A stretch of DNA of 64,000 nucleotides, taken from positions 372,001 through 436,000 of the forward strand of contig NZ_CABFLY010000002.1 in the NCBI RefSeq assembly GCF_901875305.1. The letters run 5' to 3'. Shown piece after piece: positions 1-8,384 of the stretch; positions within the stretch are counted from its first letter, which is position 1, and each line of letters begins with the position of its first letter. The position numbers were made by a program, and so were the translations under genes. The notes below the pieces were generated by a model. It was not told the origin of the DNA. It was given only the letters and a program-made list of their open reading frames with translations, and ran no database searches. The stretch is from Rothia mucilaginosa (GTDB lineage Bacteria > Actinomycetota > Actinomycetes > Actinomycetales > Micrococcaceae).

Positions 1-209
1 ACTCCGCCGCACTATCTGATGTGACGGTGTGTACATTCACAGGGTGGAACGCTGCCCGTCTAGGAGCGCTGTTGGAGCGGCCCCAAATCGGTGCGGTGTG
101 GGCTTTCTTCAGCTATGAGAGATTTTGAGGGGTGGTGAAGCTCATGTTAAGGTTGAGCAGGAAGGTTGCGGACTGAGACAGTGGTTGGGTCGGTCCGCTC
201 CTCGGTGAT
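1..209. other. Intergenic DNA, no gene recognised
   Basis: I see no convincing coding frame here. A small hairpin (arms GCGGAC at 168-173 and GTCCGC at 193-198) sits just before the terminator at 210-293. The stretch may be the 3' end of a transcript, possibly a structured RNA, that begins left of the window. I could not match it to RNase P, tmRNA or SRP RNA. Confidence 0.4.
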
Positions 210-293
210 TAAAGCCCCTCCTCCGAACGTGAACGTGATGGAGTCCAGCTGTGGTGGTTGGACTCGTGGTTCGGCAGGAGGGGGCTTTCTTTT
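210..293 (+). terminator. Branched rho-independent terminator
   Basis: The outer arms AAAGCCCCTCCTCC and AGGAGGGGGCTTT enclose a second hairpin (GAGTCCA / TGGACTC). A T-rich tail (CTTTCTTTTT) follows. It should end a plus-strand transcript coming from outside the window. Confidence 0.7.
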
Positions 294-399
294 TAACCCT
301 CGCGGGGTTGTTCCGTGTGGGTGCCTCGACTGGCGTACACGAATGCTTCTCCAAACGCCCCCGCCTCAAGCTCTCGTTCTCGGCCCCCCGGACACAGCA

Positions 400-440
400 A
401 TGCCCCGCGGCTGACGAACATGTCGAAAGCTGCGGGGCAT
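400..440 (-). terminator. Possible terminator of the ABC exporter genes
   Basis: A 9-bp stem (ATGCCCCGC / GCGGGGCAT) lies 49 bases after the stop of the permease gene on the minus strand. There is no clear T run, so the function is uncertain. Confidence 0.35.
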
Positions 441-488
441 CGGGTGAGGTACCAATCGTAAAGCACCGGCCGAAGGGGGTCGGTCAGG

Positions 489-1346
489 CTAATCAGACCA
501 CTTGAACTTGCGCGAGGCAACCAGGCCGAGAATGACGGTCCAAACCGTCAGAACCCAGTGCGGGTCCGCCATCCACTGGTGGTGAATGAAGTTGCCGCGC
601 AGAGCCTCGCCCAGAGCCGCCGAGGGGAACCATGACACGATCGCGCCGTACCAATCGGGGAAGGAGCTGAGCGGGAACAGCACGCCGCCGGCGCCTGCCA
701 GAACCACCCAGGCGATATTCACAATCGCGAGGGTCGCCTCCGCGCGCACCGTACCGGCAATCAGCAGGCCCAACGCCGTAAAGGCCGCCGCACCCAGCAG
801 CAGGGTGAGGAAGGCTCGGGAGAGGGCGATGGCGTCCGGGCGCCAACCCAAGCCGTACCCGACTACGCCCACGAGCACGAACTGAATGATCAGCACGACC
901 ACCACGGCGATGCACTTGCCCAGAATCAGACCGTTGCGGCCCAGAGGAGTGGTCGCCAGAAAACGGAGCACGCCGTAGCGGCGATCAAAGCCCGTCGCGA
1001 TGCCCTGACCCGACAGCGCCGTGGAGATAACGCAGAGGGCCAGCACGCCGGGGACCGCCGCATCCATGCGCGAAACCCCCACCGAGTGGGCGTAGTCGTC
1101 AATTAGGCCCGTAAAGCGCAGGCCCAGAAGCGCCATGACGGGGAAGATAATATTCAGCATCAGCTGCTCGCCGTTGCGGAGCATCGCCATCGTCTCGTAG
1201 CGGCCCTGCTCAATCACGCGCACGAGCGGGTAGTTCGCGCGGGGTGGGATGTATTCCTCGTCTTCATCGATGGCGACGCCCTGGGCTGAGGTATCCACCG
1301 CAGTGTTCGTGTTCTGCACGCGGTCGGTAGAAGCGGTGGGGCTCAT
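489..1346 (-). CDS. ABC-2 type transporter permease
   Basis: The 285-residue protein has an acidic N-terminal tail of about 45 residues, then about six hydrophobic segments, as in ABC-2 family export permeases. The first segment is near residues 64-82 and the last close to the C-terminus. The start ATG overlaps the TGA of the upstream ATPase gene (ATGA), which indicates translational coupling and a two-gene operon. Together the pair would export a lipid, peptide or drug-like substrate from the cytoplasm or membrane. The substrate cannot be told from the sequence. The family is clear; the specific role is unknown. Confidence 0.85.
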   Translation of the reverse strand: MSPTASTDRVQNTNTAVDTSAQGVAIDEDEEYIPPRANYPLVRVIEQGRYETMAMLRNGEQLMLNIIFPVMALLGLRFTGLIDDYAHSVGVSRMDAAVPGVLALCVISTALSGQGIATGFDRRYGVLRFLATTPLGRNGLILGKCIAVVVVLIIQFVLVGVVGYGLGWRPDAIALSRAFLTLLLGAAAFTALGLLIAGTVRAEATLAIVNIAWVVLAGAGGVLFPLSSFPDWYGAIVSWFPSAALGEALRGNFIHHQWMADPHWVLTVWTVILGLVASRKFKWSD

Positions 1347-2437
1347 CGAATATCACGTCCTGAAATATCGAGGAAGACATCCTCGAGGGTCTTCGGTTCC
1401 ATCTTGAGAGAAATAGGCATGAGGTAGCGTTCAGCCAGGGCCGCGGTGAAGGCCGCCAGATGCTCCGCGCGCAGGGGACCGACGAGCTCGTACTCGCCGG
1501 TCACAGCCGGGTGCTCCTCCGAGGCGGGAACGTAGGGGACCGTCTCGATGAGTTCCACTCCGGCCCGCAGGTGCGCCGGCAGCAGCTCCTCGCGGCTGGG
1601 GGTGGGGGCATCCAGAGTGTAGCGCAGGCGGTTCGTGCCGTCGTTAGCGATCAGTTCGGGGACGGTGCCTTCCTGCACGGTGGTGCCGTCCTCGATGATG
1701 TACACGTAATCGGCGAGCTTCTGCGCATCGTCAATCAGGTGCGTGGTGAGCACGATGGCCACGCCGCGCTCGCGCTGTTCGCGAATAATTTCGAACACGA
1801 CGTTACGCGATTGCGGGTCCAGTCCCGCGGAAGGTTCGTCGAGGAAGAGCACATCCGGCTTGCCGATAAGGGCCGCCGCGAGCGCCACGCGTTGCTTCTG
1901 ACCGCCCGAGAGGCGCCGAATCGTGGTGCCGTTGAACGCGTCGATACCCAGGCGGTGTGCGAGCTCTTCAATCGGGTAGGGGTCGGTGTACATGCTTGCG
2001 ATGTGCTCAAGTAGTGGGATGGGATGCATGGCGTTGGGCAGGCCGCCGTCCTGGAGCATGATGCCTACCTTGGCGCGCAGTTCGGGGTCTGCCAGGAGGG
2101 GGTTCTCACCGAGCAGGCGCACGGTGCCGCGGGTGGGTTTGAGCAGACCTTGGGCGCAGGCGAGGGTTGTGGTTTTACCTGCGCCGTTCGCGCCGAGAAG
2201 AACCACCACTTCGCCGGGGAAGACACGCAGATTTACCCGGTTGACGGCGCGGTAGTAGCCGCTTGCGGTGAGTCGTTCGGGGTGCTTATTGCGGAACGCT
2301 CGGGAGGGTTTGAATTCTTTAATAAGGTCTTTGACGCTCAGCGCCGGTTCTTCGGTGACGGTGAGCCTGCGCGCCGTGGGGGAGGAGCCTGTCTCCTCTG
2401 GATGGTCCGCGTGTGCGGTGGTGGTCTCCATGGGCAT
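1343..2437 (-). CDS. ABC transporter ATP-binding protein (ABC-2 exporter)
   Basis: This is the nucleotide-binding subunit of the exporter encoded with the following permease. The Walker A motif GANGAGKTT is at residues 82-90. The signature LSGGQKQR, the Walker B/D-loop FLDEPSAGLDP and the switch-region TTH follow in normal order. The N-terminal 35 residues and a C-terminal domain of about 90 residues extend beyond the core, as in DrrA/CcmA-type ATPases. The start is ATG at 2437; a second in-frame ATG lies two codons later and cannot be excluded. It is divergent from sufR, with about 160 bases of AT-rich DNA between them. Confidence 0.88.
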   Translation of the reverse strand: MPMETTTAHADHPEETGSSPTARRLTVTEEPALSVKDLIKEFKPSRAFRNKHPERLTASGYYRAVNRVNLRVFPGEVVVLLGANGAGKTTTLACAQGLLKPTRGTVRLLGENPLLADPELRAKVGIMLQDGGLPNAMHPIPLLEHIASMYTDPYPIEELAHRLGIDAFNGTTIRRLSGGQKQRVALAAALIGKPDVLFLDEPSAGLDPQSRNVVFEIIREQRERGVAIVLTTHLIDDAQKLADYVYIIEDGTTVQEGTVPELIANDGTNRLRYTLDAPTPSREELLPAHLRAGVELIETVPYVPASEEHPAVTGEYELVGPLRAEHLAAFTAALAERYLMPISLKMEPKTLEDVFLDISGRDIR

Positions 2438-2526
2438 AACTTTCGATTTATTCGCGTGATATACCCCTATATTTTATGCATTGCCTCACGTGCTCAGCAC
2501 ATTTTGAAGGTAAGTAACATTCAGCT

Positions 2527-2562
2527 TTAGGTAAAAAAGTTAGTAAGTAGGAAAACCTAACT
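2527..2562. promoter_or_regulatory. Candidate SufR or IdeR/DtxR operator region
   Basis: Upstream of sufR there are nested inverted repeats: AGTTAG (2538-2543) with CTAACT (2557-2562), and TTAGGT (2527-2532) with ACCTAA (2555-2560). TTAGGT/ACCTAA are the outer half-sites of the DtxR/IdeR iron box, but the spacing here is wider than the usual 19-bp box. Autorepression by SufR is the other possibility. A candidate -10 TACTTT lies at 2588-2593. Confidence 0.4.
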
Positions 2563-2597
2563 AGCCAAAGAAAAAACAATTAGGACATACTTTATTT

Positions 2598-3497
2598 GTG
2601 TATTCCGTGAACAAGACATCCCAGCGCTCCTCCGAGCGTGAGTCGCAGACCCGAAGTGGCACCCGCAGTGCCGCATCGGGCTCTCATGGTGCTTTCAGCA
2701 AAAAGTCCTCCGCGGCACGCACATCCAAACGTAAGGCCGAGGCTGAGGAACGTACCCGAGACCGCGTGCTCCGCGGCGTTCTTAACCACGGACCGGTGTC
2801 TGCCGCAAGCCTGGGGGAGCTGCTCAGCCTGACCCCCGCCGCGGTCCGCCGCCACCTGGACGCCCTCGAATCAAGCAATATGATTGAGGTCGCTCCCATC
2901 AAGAAGCACGGTGCGGGCGCCGGTCGGCCGGCTCGCCGCTACGTGATTGCTCCGCAGGGGCACGAGCGGCTCGGCAACGACTACCTGCTCATCGCGCGTA
3001 GTGCTCTGCAGATGCTGCGCGACACGGTCGGTGACGGGGCGCTGGAGGCCTTCGCTTCGGCCCGTGCGGCTGAGATGGAGGTGCGCTACCGCCCGGTGGT
3101 GGAAGCCGCCGGAGACAATGTGGCCGCCCGAGCTAAGGCGCTCGCCGAGGTCATGAGCAGGGACGGTTTCGTGGCCACCGCGCAGGTGACCGAACCTCCC
3201 GTGGGTCGTAGCGTGCCGGAGCACTTCCTCGCGAGTATCCAGCTGTGTCAGGGCCACTGTCCGGTTCGCGACCTGGCTGAAGACTTCCAGGTCTTCTGCG
3301 AGCAAGAGACCGGGATTATTTCTGATCTTCTGGGCGTTGATGTTCGCAGGCTCTCCACAATGGCCTCGGGTGCGCACGTGTGTACCACGCACGTGCCGCT
3401 GAACCGAGAGACCGTGGCGGAGAACGCGAAGTCGGCGAAACCAGCCACGCCGATCGAGCCCGAAGATGGCACGTCGGCTGAGAAGCCGAGCATCTAG
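2598..3497 (+). CDS. sufR: SufR-type Fe-S cluster sensing transcriptional regulator
   Basis: The 299-residue protein has a basic, low-complexity N-terminus of about 50 residues, then a winged helix-turn-helix near residues 55-100 (LGELLSLTPAAVRRHLDALE). The C-terminal sensor domain has four cysteines at 217, 221, 234 and 262, which fits the cluster-binding cysteines of SufR. In cyanobacteria and mycobacteria SufR represses the suf operon when it carries a cluster. Its place at the head of sufBDC-T supports this role. The start is GTG at 2598 with no clear ribosome-binding site; a second GTG lies at 2607. A -10-like TACTTT just upstream hints at a leaderless or very short-leader mRNA. Confidence 0.85.
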   Translation: MYSVNKTSQRSSERESQTRSGTRSAASGSHGAFSKKSSAARTSKRKAEAEERTRDRVLRGVLNHGPVSAASLGELLSLTPAAVRRHLDALESSNMIEVAPIKKHGAGAGRPARRYVIAPQGHERLGNDYLLIARSALQMLRDTVGDGALEAFASARAAEMEVRYRPVVEAAGDNVAARAKALAEVMSRDGFVATAQVTEPPVGRSVPEHFLASIQLCQGHCPVRDLAEDFQVFCEQETGIISDLLGVDVRRLSTMASGAHVCTTHVPLNRETVAENAKSAKPATPIEPEDGTSAEKPSI

Positions 3498-3581
3498 CCG
3501 GCGGCTCGAACCCCAAAGACTACCGCGCCTGCATCCGGCAGGTGGCGGAGAGAATGTAATAACCATCGAAGAAAGGCCGTA

Positions 3582-5039
3582 ATGACTGAGAAAGTTGGGC
3601 AGAACGCCAACGATACCGTCATTTCAGAGATCCTGGAGATGAACCCCGAACTCGAGGGCATTGGTAACTACGAGTACGGTTGGGCAGACTCCGACGAAGC
3701 AGGCCAGGCAGCTAAGCGCGGCCTGGACGAGGACGTCGTGCGTGACATCTCCGCGAAGAAGAACGAACCCCAGTGGATGCTGGATATGCGTCTGAAGGCG
3801 CTGAAGTTCTTCGAGCGTAAGCCCATGCCCACCTGGGGTGCGGATCTTTCCGAAATCGACTTCGACAACATTAAGTACTTCGTGCGTTCGACCGAGGGTC
3901 AGGCTGACTCCTGGGAGGAACTGCCCGAGGACATCCGCATCACCTACGAGCGCCTGGGTATTCCCGAGGCGGAGCGTAACTCGCTGGTTGCAGGTGTGGC
4001 CGCACAGTACGAGTCCGAGGTCGTGTACCACCAGATCCGTGAGGACCTGGAGAAGCAGGGCGTGATTTTCGTCGATACCGACACCGGTCTGCGTGAGTAC
4101 CCCGAACTGTTCAAGGAATACTTCGGCTCCATCATCCCGATTGGTGACAACAAGTTCTCCGCACTGAACACAGCAGTGTGGTCTGGCGGTTCCTTCGTGT
4201 ACGTTCCCCCGGGAGTTCACGTTGAGATTCCGCTGCAGGCCTACTTCCGTATTAACACTGAGAACATGGGCCAGTTCGAGCGCACCCTGATCATTGCTGA
4301 CGAGGACTCCTACGTTCACTACATTGAGGGTTGCACCGCCCCCGTGTACAAGTCCGACTCCCTGCACTCTGCAGTGGTTGAGATTGTGCTGAAGAAGAAC
4401 GCCCGCGTTCGCTACACCACGATTCAGAACTGGTCGAACAACGTCTACAACCTGGTGACCAAGCGTGCGGTTGCGCACGAGGGCGCCACCATGGAATGGG
4501 TGGACGGCAACATCGGTTCGAAGGTCACCCAGAAGTACCCGGCTGTTTACATGGTCGGTGAGCACGCCAAGGGTGAGACCCTGTCCATCGCGTTCGCTGG
4601 CGAGGGTCAGCACCAGGACACCGGTTCGAAGATGGTTCACATCGCCCCGAACACCTCCTCGACTATCGTGTCGAAGTCCGTGGCCCGTAACGGTGGCCGT
4701 AGCGCCTACCGCGGTTTGGTTCAGGTGCGTGAGGGTGCTAAGCACTCCAAGTCCTCCGTGGTGTGTGACGCCCTGCTGGTGGACACCATCTCCCGTTCCG
4801 ACACCTACCCCTACGTGGACGTGCGCGAGGACGATGTGACCATGGGTCACGAGGCGACGGTTTCCCGCGTCTCTGAAGACCAGCTGTTCTACCTGATGCA
4901 GCGTGGCCTGAGCGAAGAAGAAGCAATGGCGATGATTGTTCGCGGCTTCGTTGAGCCTATTGCCCGCGAGCTGCCGATGGAGTACGCACTCGAACTGAAC
5001 CGCCTGATCGAACTTCAGATGGAAGGATCTGTGGGCTAA
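3582..5039 (+). CDS. sufB: Fe-S cluster assembly protein SufB
   Basis: SufB is the core scaffold subunit of the cytoplasmic SufBC2D complex, on which Fe-S clusters are built. The 485-residue length is normal for the family. The conserved region ending in [22 protein letters not shown] and the beta-helix core with [19 protein letters not shown] are recognisable. A ribosome-binding site (AAAGG) precedes the ATG. The stop codon overlaps the sufD start (TAATG), so the two are translated together. Codons are strongly biased (CTG, CGT/CGC, AAG), as expected for a highly expressed gene. Confidence 0.96.
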   Translation: MTEKVGQNANDTVISEILEMNPELEGIGNYEYGWADSDEAGQAAKRGLDEDVVRDISAKKNEPQWMLDMRLKALKFFERKPMPTWGADLSEIDFDNIKYFVRSTEGQADSWEELPEDIRITYERLGIPEAERNSLVAGVAAQYESEVVYHQIREDLEKQGVIFVDTDTGLREYPELFKEYFGSIIPIGDNKFSALNTAVWSGGSFVYVPPGVHVEIPLQAYFRINTENMGQFERTLIIADEDSYVHYIEGCTAPVYKSDSLHSAVVEIVLKKNARVRYTTIQNWSNNVYNLVTKRAVAHEGATMEWVDGNIGSKVTQKYPAVYMVGEHAKGETLSIAFAGEGQHQDTGSKMVHIAPNTSSTIVSKSVARNGGRSAYRGLVQVREGAKHSKSSVVCDALLVDTISRSDTYPYVDVREDDVTMGHEATVSRVSEDQLFYLMQRGLSEEEAMAMIVRGFVEPIARELPMEYALELNRLIELQMEGSVG

Positions 5040-6313
5040 TGCCGACCAACGAAGAAACTCTGGGTTACCACTCCCCGATCATCCCCGGTATGGACCAGGA
5101 GGGCGAGAAGCTCGCCACCGAGTTCGCCCACGATGACACCCTGTACCGTGCCACCGAGGCACACCACCAGGGCTCCAACCCGAACAATATCCAGAAGGTG
5201 CTGGAGGCATCCCGCGCCGAGCGTAAGACCTCATTCAACGTGGAGGACTTCGCACCCCTGACCGGTCGTGAAGAGGACTGGCGCTTCACCCCGTTGAAGC
5301 GTCTGGGCGGCCTGCACCTGGAGAAGCTGACCGGCACCGCACCGGCACCGCAGATTACTGCACCCGAGCAGGTTCAGGTTGAGACCGTCTCCCGCGATGA
5401 TGCACGCATCGGCTCCGCAGGTATCCCTGAGGACCGCGTGGCAGCGAACGCCTGGTCCAGCTTCTCCGAGGCAACCGTGGTGACCATCCCCGCTGAGGCT
5501 GAGCTGTCTGAGCACGTGGAAATCGACATCACCGGCACCGGTAACGAGGCTGCCGCACAGCACATCGTGATTGAGGCTAAGCCCTTCTCGAAGGCTGTTG
5601 TGGTTCTGCGTCACACCGGCTCTACCGTGCTCGCACAGAACATCGAGTTCGTGGTGGGTGACGAGGCTGAACTGAACGTCGTGTCCGTCCAGCAGTGGGC
5701 TGACGACGCGATTCACACCTCCGCACAGTACGCTAAGCTGGGCCGCAACTCCCGCTTCAAGCACGTGGTGGTTTCCCTCGGTGGCGACCTGGTGCGCGTG
5801 ACTCCCTCCACCAAGTTCACCGCTCCCGGCGCCGAGACTGAAATGTACGGCCTGTACTTCGTGGACGCCGGCCAGCACATTGAGTCCCGCCTGTTTGTGG
5901 ATCACTCCGTGCCTAACTGCAAGTCCCGCGTGACCTACAAGGGCGCGCTGCAGGGTAAGGGTGCGCACTCCGTGTGGGTTGGTGACGTTCTCATCGGTAA
6001 GGATGCAGAAGGTACCGACACCTACGAGCTGAACCGTAACCTGCTGCTGGAGATTGGCCCTCGCGCTGACTCTGTGCCGAACCTGGAGATTGAGACCGGC
6101 CTGATTGAGGGCGCCGGTCACGCATCCACCACCGGCCAGCTGGATGAACAGCACCTGTGGTACCTGCAGGCTCGCGGTATTCCGGAGGCTGAGGCCCGCC
6201 GTCTGGTGGTGCGCGGCTTCCTGAACGAGATTATTCAGCAGATTCGTGTTCCCGAACTTGAAGAGCAGCTCACCGAGGCCCTTGAGGCAGAGCTCGCACT
6301 CAGCAACAACTAA
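5039..6313 (+). CDS. sufD: Fe-S cluster assembly protein SufD
   Basis: SufD is the partner of SufB in the SufBC2D scaffold and is needed for iron acquisition and cluster assembly. It has 424 residues. The C-terminal half shares the SufB/SufD beta-helix family features (DTYELNRNLLL, GHASTTGQLDEQHLWYLQARGI, EARRLVVRGFLNEI). The ATG shares its A with the last base of the sufB stop codon. It is followed 18 bases later by sufC with a good ribosome-binding site. Confidence 0.95.
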   Translation: MPTNEETLGYHSPIIPGMDQEGEKLATEFAHDDTLYRATEAHHQGSNPNNIQKVLEASRAERKTSFNVEDFAPLTGREEDWRFTPLKRLGGLHLEKLTGTAPAPQITAPEQVQVETVSRDDARIGSAGIPEDRVAANAWSSFSEATVVTIPAEAELSEHVEIDITGTGNEAAAQHIVIEAKPFSKAVVVLRHTGSTVLAQNIEFVVGDEAELNVVSVQQWADDAIHTSAQYAKLGRNSRFKHVVVSLGGDLVRVTPSTKFTAPGAETEMYGLYFVDAGQHIESRLFVDHSVPNCKSRVTYKGALQGKGAHSVWVGDVLIGKDAEGTDTYELNRNLLLEIGPRADSVPNLEIETGLIEGAGHASTTGQLDEQHLWYLQARGIPEAEARRLVVRGFLNEIIQQIRVPELEEQLTEALEAELALSNN

Positions 6314-6331
6314 GCTTTACCAGGAGAAATA

Positions 6332-7090
6332 ATGTCTACTCTTGAAATCAAGGACCTTCACGTCTCGGTCATCCTCGATGACGAAACCACTAAGCCCATC
6401 CTCAAGGGCGTTAACCTGACCATCAACTCGGGCGAGATTCACGCCATCATGGGCCCCAACGGTTCCGGTAAGTCCACCCTGGCTTCTACCATTGCTGGCC
6501 ACCCCAAGTACCAGGTTGATTCCGGCCAGATTCTGCTGGACGGCCAGGACATCACCGAGATGAGCGTTGACGAGCGTGCCCGCGCAGGCCTCTTCCTCGC
6601 AATGCAGTACCCGGTTGAGATTCCCGGCGTGACCATGTCGAACTTCCTGCGTTCCGCAAAGACCGCAGTGGACGGCAAGGCTCCCTCCCTGCGTACCTGG
6701 ACCAAGGAAGTCAAGGAAGCCATGAACAACCTGGAGATTGACCCCGACTTCATCGCACGTAACGTGAATGAGGGCTTCTCCGGTGGTGAGAAGAAGCGCC
6801 ACGAGATTCTTCAGCTGGAGCTGCTCAAGCCCAAGTTCGGCATCCTGGATGAGACTGACTCCGGTCTGGACGTCGACGCACTGAAGATCGTGTCCGAGGG
6901 CGTGAACCGTGCGCACGAGGCGAACGACATGGGCGTCATGCTGATTACCCACTACACCCGCATCCTGCGTTACATCAAGCCGCAGTTCGTGCACGTGTTC
7001 GTGGACGGCAAGATGGTTGATCAGGGCGGCCCCGAGTTGGCTGACCGCCTGGAGGAAGAGGGCTACGTCTCTTACGTGGGTAAGAAGTAA
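6332..7090 (+). CDS. sufC: Fe-S cluster assembly ATPase SufC
   Basis: SufC is the ABC-type ATPase that drives conformational change in SufBC2D. Of its 252 residues, Walker A GPNGSGKST is at 41-49. The signature is FSGGEKKRHEILQL and the Walker B region ILDETDSGLDVDALK, the wording typical of SufC rather than of transport ATPases. It is in the suf operon between sufD and sufT. The ribosome-binding site AGGAGA lies upstream of the ATG. Confidence 0.96.
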   Translation: MSTLEIKDLHVSVILDDETTKPILKGVNLTINSGEIHAIMGPNGSGKSTLASTIAGHPKYQVDSGQILLDGQDITEMSVDERARAGLFLAMQYPVEIPGVTMSNFLRSAKTAVDGKAPSLRTWTKEVKEAMNNLEIDPDFIARNVNEGFSGGEKKRHEILQLELLKPKFGILDETDSGLDVDALKIVSEGVNRAHEANDMGVMLITHYTRILRYIKPQFVHVFVDGKMVDQGGPELADRLEEEGYVSYVGKK

Positions 7091-7130
7091 CCTGCTTTCC
7101 GTCACCGGATTCGACAAGAAAGACTGAACT

Positions 7131-7460
7131 ATGACTGAGACTGTTCAGGGTCGTGTTCCTCAGGAAGATATTGAGGAAGCCCTCAAGGAGGTTATCGACC
7201 CGGAGCTTGGCGTCAACATTGTTGACCTCGGCCTACTTTACGGTCTGCGCTGGGATGAGGACGGCACTCTCATCCTGGATTTGACCCTCACCACTGCGGC
7301 CTGCCCGTTGCAGGAAGTGATTGAGGAGCAGGTGCAGGCCAACCTGGAGAACGTGGTGGATTCCTGGCGCGTGAACTGGGTTTGGATGCCGCCGTGGGGT
7401 CCGGAGCGTATTACTGAGGACGGCCGCGACATGATGCGCGCGCTGGGCTTCAACATCTAG
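7131..7460 (+). CDS. sufT: MIP18/DUF59 Fe-S assembly factor SufT
   Basis: This 109-residue single-domain DUF59 protein has the motifs VIDPELGVNIVDLGL and the cysteine-containing TTAACPLQEVIEEQV. Members at the end of actinobacterial suf operons (SufT) help mature Fe-S proteins. Mycobacterial operons place sufS and sufU between sufC and this gene, but here it follows sufC after 40 bases. A strong terminator follows at 7481-7532, so this is the last gene of the operon. Confidence 0.9.
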   Translation: MTETVQGRVPQEDIEEALKEVIDPELGVNIVDLGLLYGLRWDEDGTLILDLTLTTAACPLQEVIEEQVQANLENVVDSWRVNWVWMPPWGPERITEDGRDMMRALGFNI

Positions 7461-7480
7461 GCTCCTGACTCGCAGATAGG

Positions 7481-7532
7481 TACCCGCCCGGTGCGGAAGG
7501 TGTATGCCTTCGGCACCGGGCGGGTATTTTTT
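7481..7532 (+). terminator. Terminator of the suf operon
   Basis: A perfect 14-bp stem (TACCCGCCCGGTGC / GCACCGGGCGGGTA) is followed by TTTTTT. Confidence 0.92.
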
Positions 7533-7597
7533 GTGAGGTACTGGGTATGTGGGCAGTTGATGTGTTTGTTTTGGGCGAAGCCAATTTTTTTGCTGCT

Positions 7598-7625
7598 TTG
7601 ACAATGGGGGGGGGTCCAGTATATT
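7598..7625 (+). promoter_or_regulatory. Promoter with a G9 tract in the spacer (ltp gene)
   Basis: A consensus -35 TTGACA (7598-7603) and a good -10 TATATT (7620-7625) are separated by 16 bases, of which nine are a G run. Each G gained or lost would change the spacer length; 10 G would give the optimal 17. This is the architecture of known phase-variable promoters such as porA and opc of Neisseria. The reading is from sequence only. Confidence 0.75.
7606..7614 (+). repeat. Homopolymer G9 in a promoter spacer
   Basis: Nine consecutive G lie between the -35 and -10 elements of the lipoprotein promoter. G runs of this length are prone to slipped-strand mispairing. Confidence 0.9.
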
Positions 7626-7701
7626 TCCTTGTGAATCATCCACTCACTTCATATTGGTTTTCTTTATGCAATGGCTGCTTGAGGAAAGCCGAAAGGAAAT
7701 T

Positions 7702-8283
7702 ATGGCACGAAAAATTATTGCCGCTGACGGTTCTGTCTACGTTAAGAAGAAGCCTTTCTACCTCCGCTGGTGGTTTATCGCTCTCGTCATCATTGTTCTT
7801 CTTGGCGGTTGCGCCTCGATGATTGGCGGCGGCTCGAAGAGCTCCACCACGGTAAGTGCTCCCTCATCTTCTGCGGTTGTTGATTCGTCGGCACCTAGCG
7901 CTTCTTCCGCTGCGGCAGATACCGGTACCTCTGTGGCTCCTACTACCGCTGCGGCGGAATCTAAGGCAAAGCAGAGCGATAACGTACCGAGCGAGTACAA
8001 GTCGGCGCTGAAGAAGGCAGAATCGTACTCGCGTACTATGCACATGTCGAAGCAGGGTATCTACAACCAGCTCACCAGCAATTTTGAGAAGTTCAGCCCC
8101 GAGGCGGCTCAGTACGCCGTGGATAACGTGAAGGCTGACTGGAACGCGAATGCACTGGAGAAGGCAAAGAGCTACCAGAAGACGGTTAACATGTCTCCCG
8201 AGGCAATCCGTTCCCAGCTGACTTCCTCTTTTGAAGGATTCACTGAGGAAGAGGCTGACTACGCAGTCTCCCACCTGAACTAA
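7702..8283 (+). CDS. Ltp-family surface lipoprotein
   Basis: The 193-residue protein starts at ATG 7702, which has a well-placed AAAGGAA. The longer TTG start at 7654 lacks one. A hydrophobic segment near residues 22-36 leads into the lipobox LLGGC, so it should be lipidated and anchored outside the membrane. A Ser/Ala/Thr-rich linker follows. Then come two tandem repeats of about 48 residues (YKSALKKAESYSRTMHMSKQ... and ALEKAKSYQKTVNMSPEA...) with the pattern of the Ltp domain (host cell surface-exposed lipoprotein, PF07553). Phage-encoded Ltp proteins block phage DNA entry; many chromosomal ones have unknown roles. Its promoter appears phase-variable. The function is inferred only from the family. 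Confidence 0.85.
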   Translation: MARKIIAADGSVYVKKKPFYLRWWFIALVIIVLLGGCASMIGGGSKSSTTVSAPSSSAVVDSSAPSASSAAADTGTSVAPTTAAAESKAKQSDNVPSEYKSALKKAESYSRTMHMSKQGIYNQLTSNFEKFSPEAAQYAVDNVKADWNANALEKAKSYQKTVNMSPEAIRSQLTSSFEGFTEEEADYAVSHLN

Positions 8284-8300
8284 TTCAACAGATAATTTAG

Positions 8301-8349
8301 AAGCCGCCCGGTGCATGGATACAGTATCCACACATCGGGCGGCTTTATT
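8301..8349. terminator. Terminator between convergent genes
   Basis: The stem AAGCCGCCCG(GTG) / (CAT)CGGGCGGCTT encloses a smaller hairpin (GGATAC / GTATCC). A run of T follows on the plus strand, and AA precedes the left arm. Confidence 0.8.
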
Positions 8350-8384
8350 ACACTCCGTGACTCTGTTTGCTACGGCTCGAAAGG

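Noticed and set aside
3624-4850. Long open frame antisense to sufB (and similar ones antisense to sufD, sufC, fabG, butB and others)
   Set aside because: High GC third positions create open antisense frames. The sense genes have clear families and ribosome-binding sites; the antisense products show only low-complexity sequence.
7654-7701. TTG start giving a longer Ltp lipoprotein
   Set aside because: ATG 7702 has a well-placed AAAGGAA and gives a normal signal peptide length.
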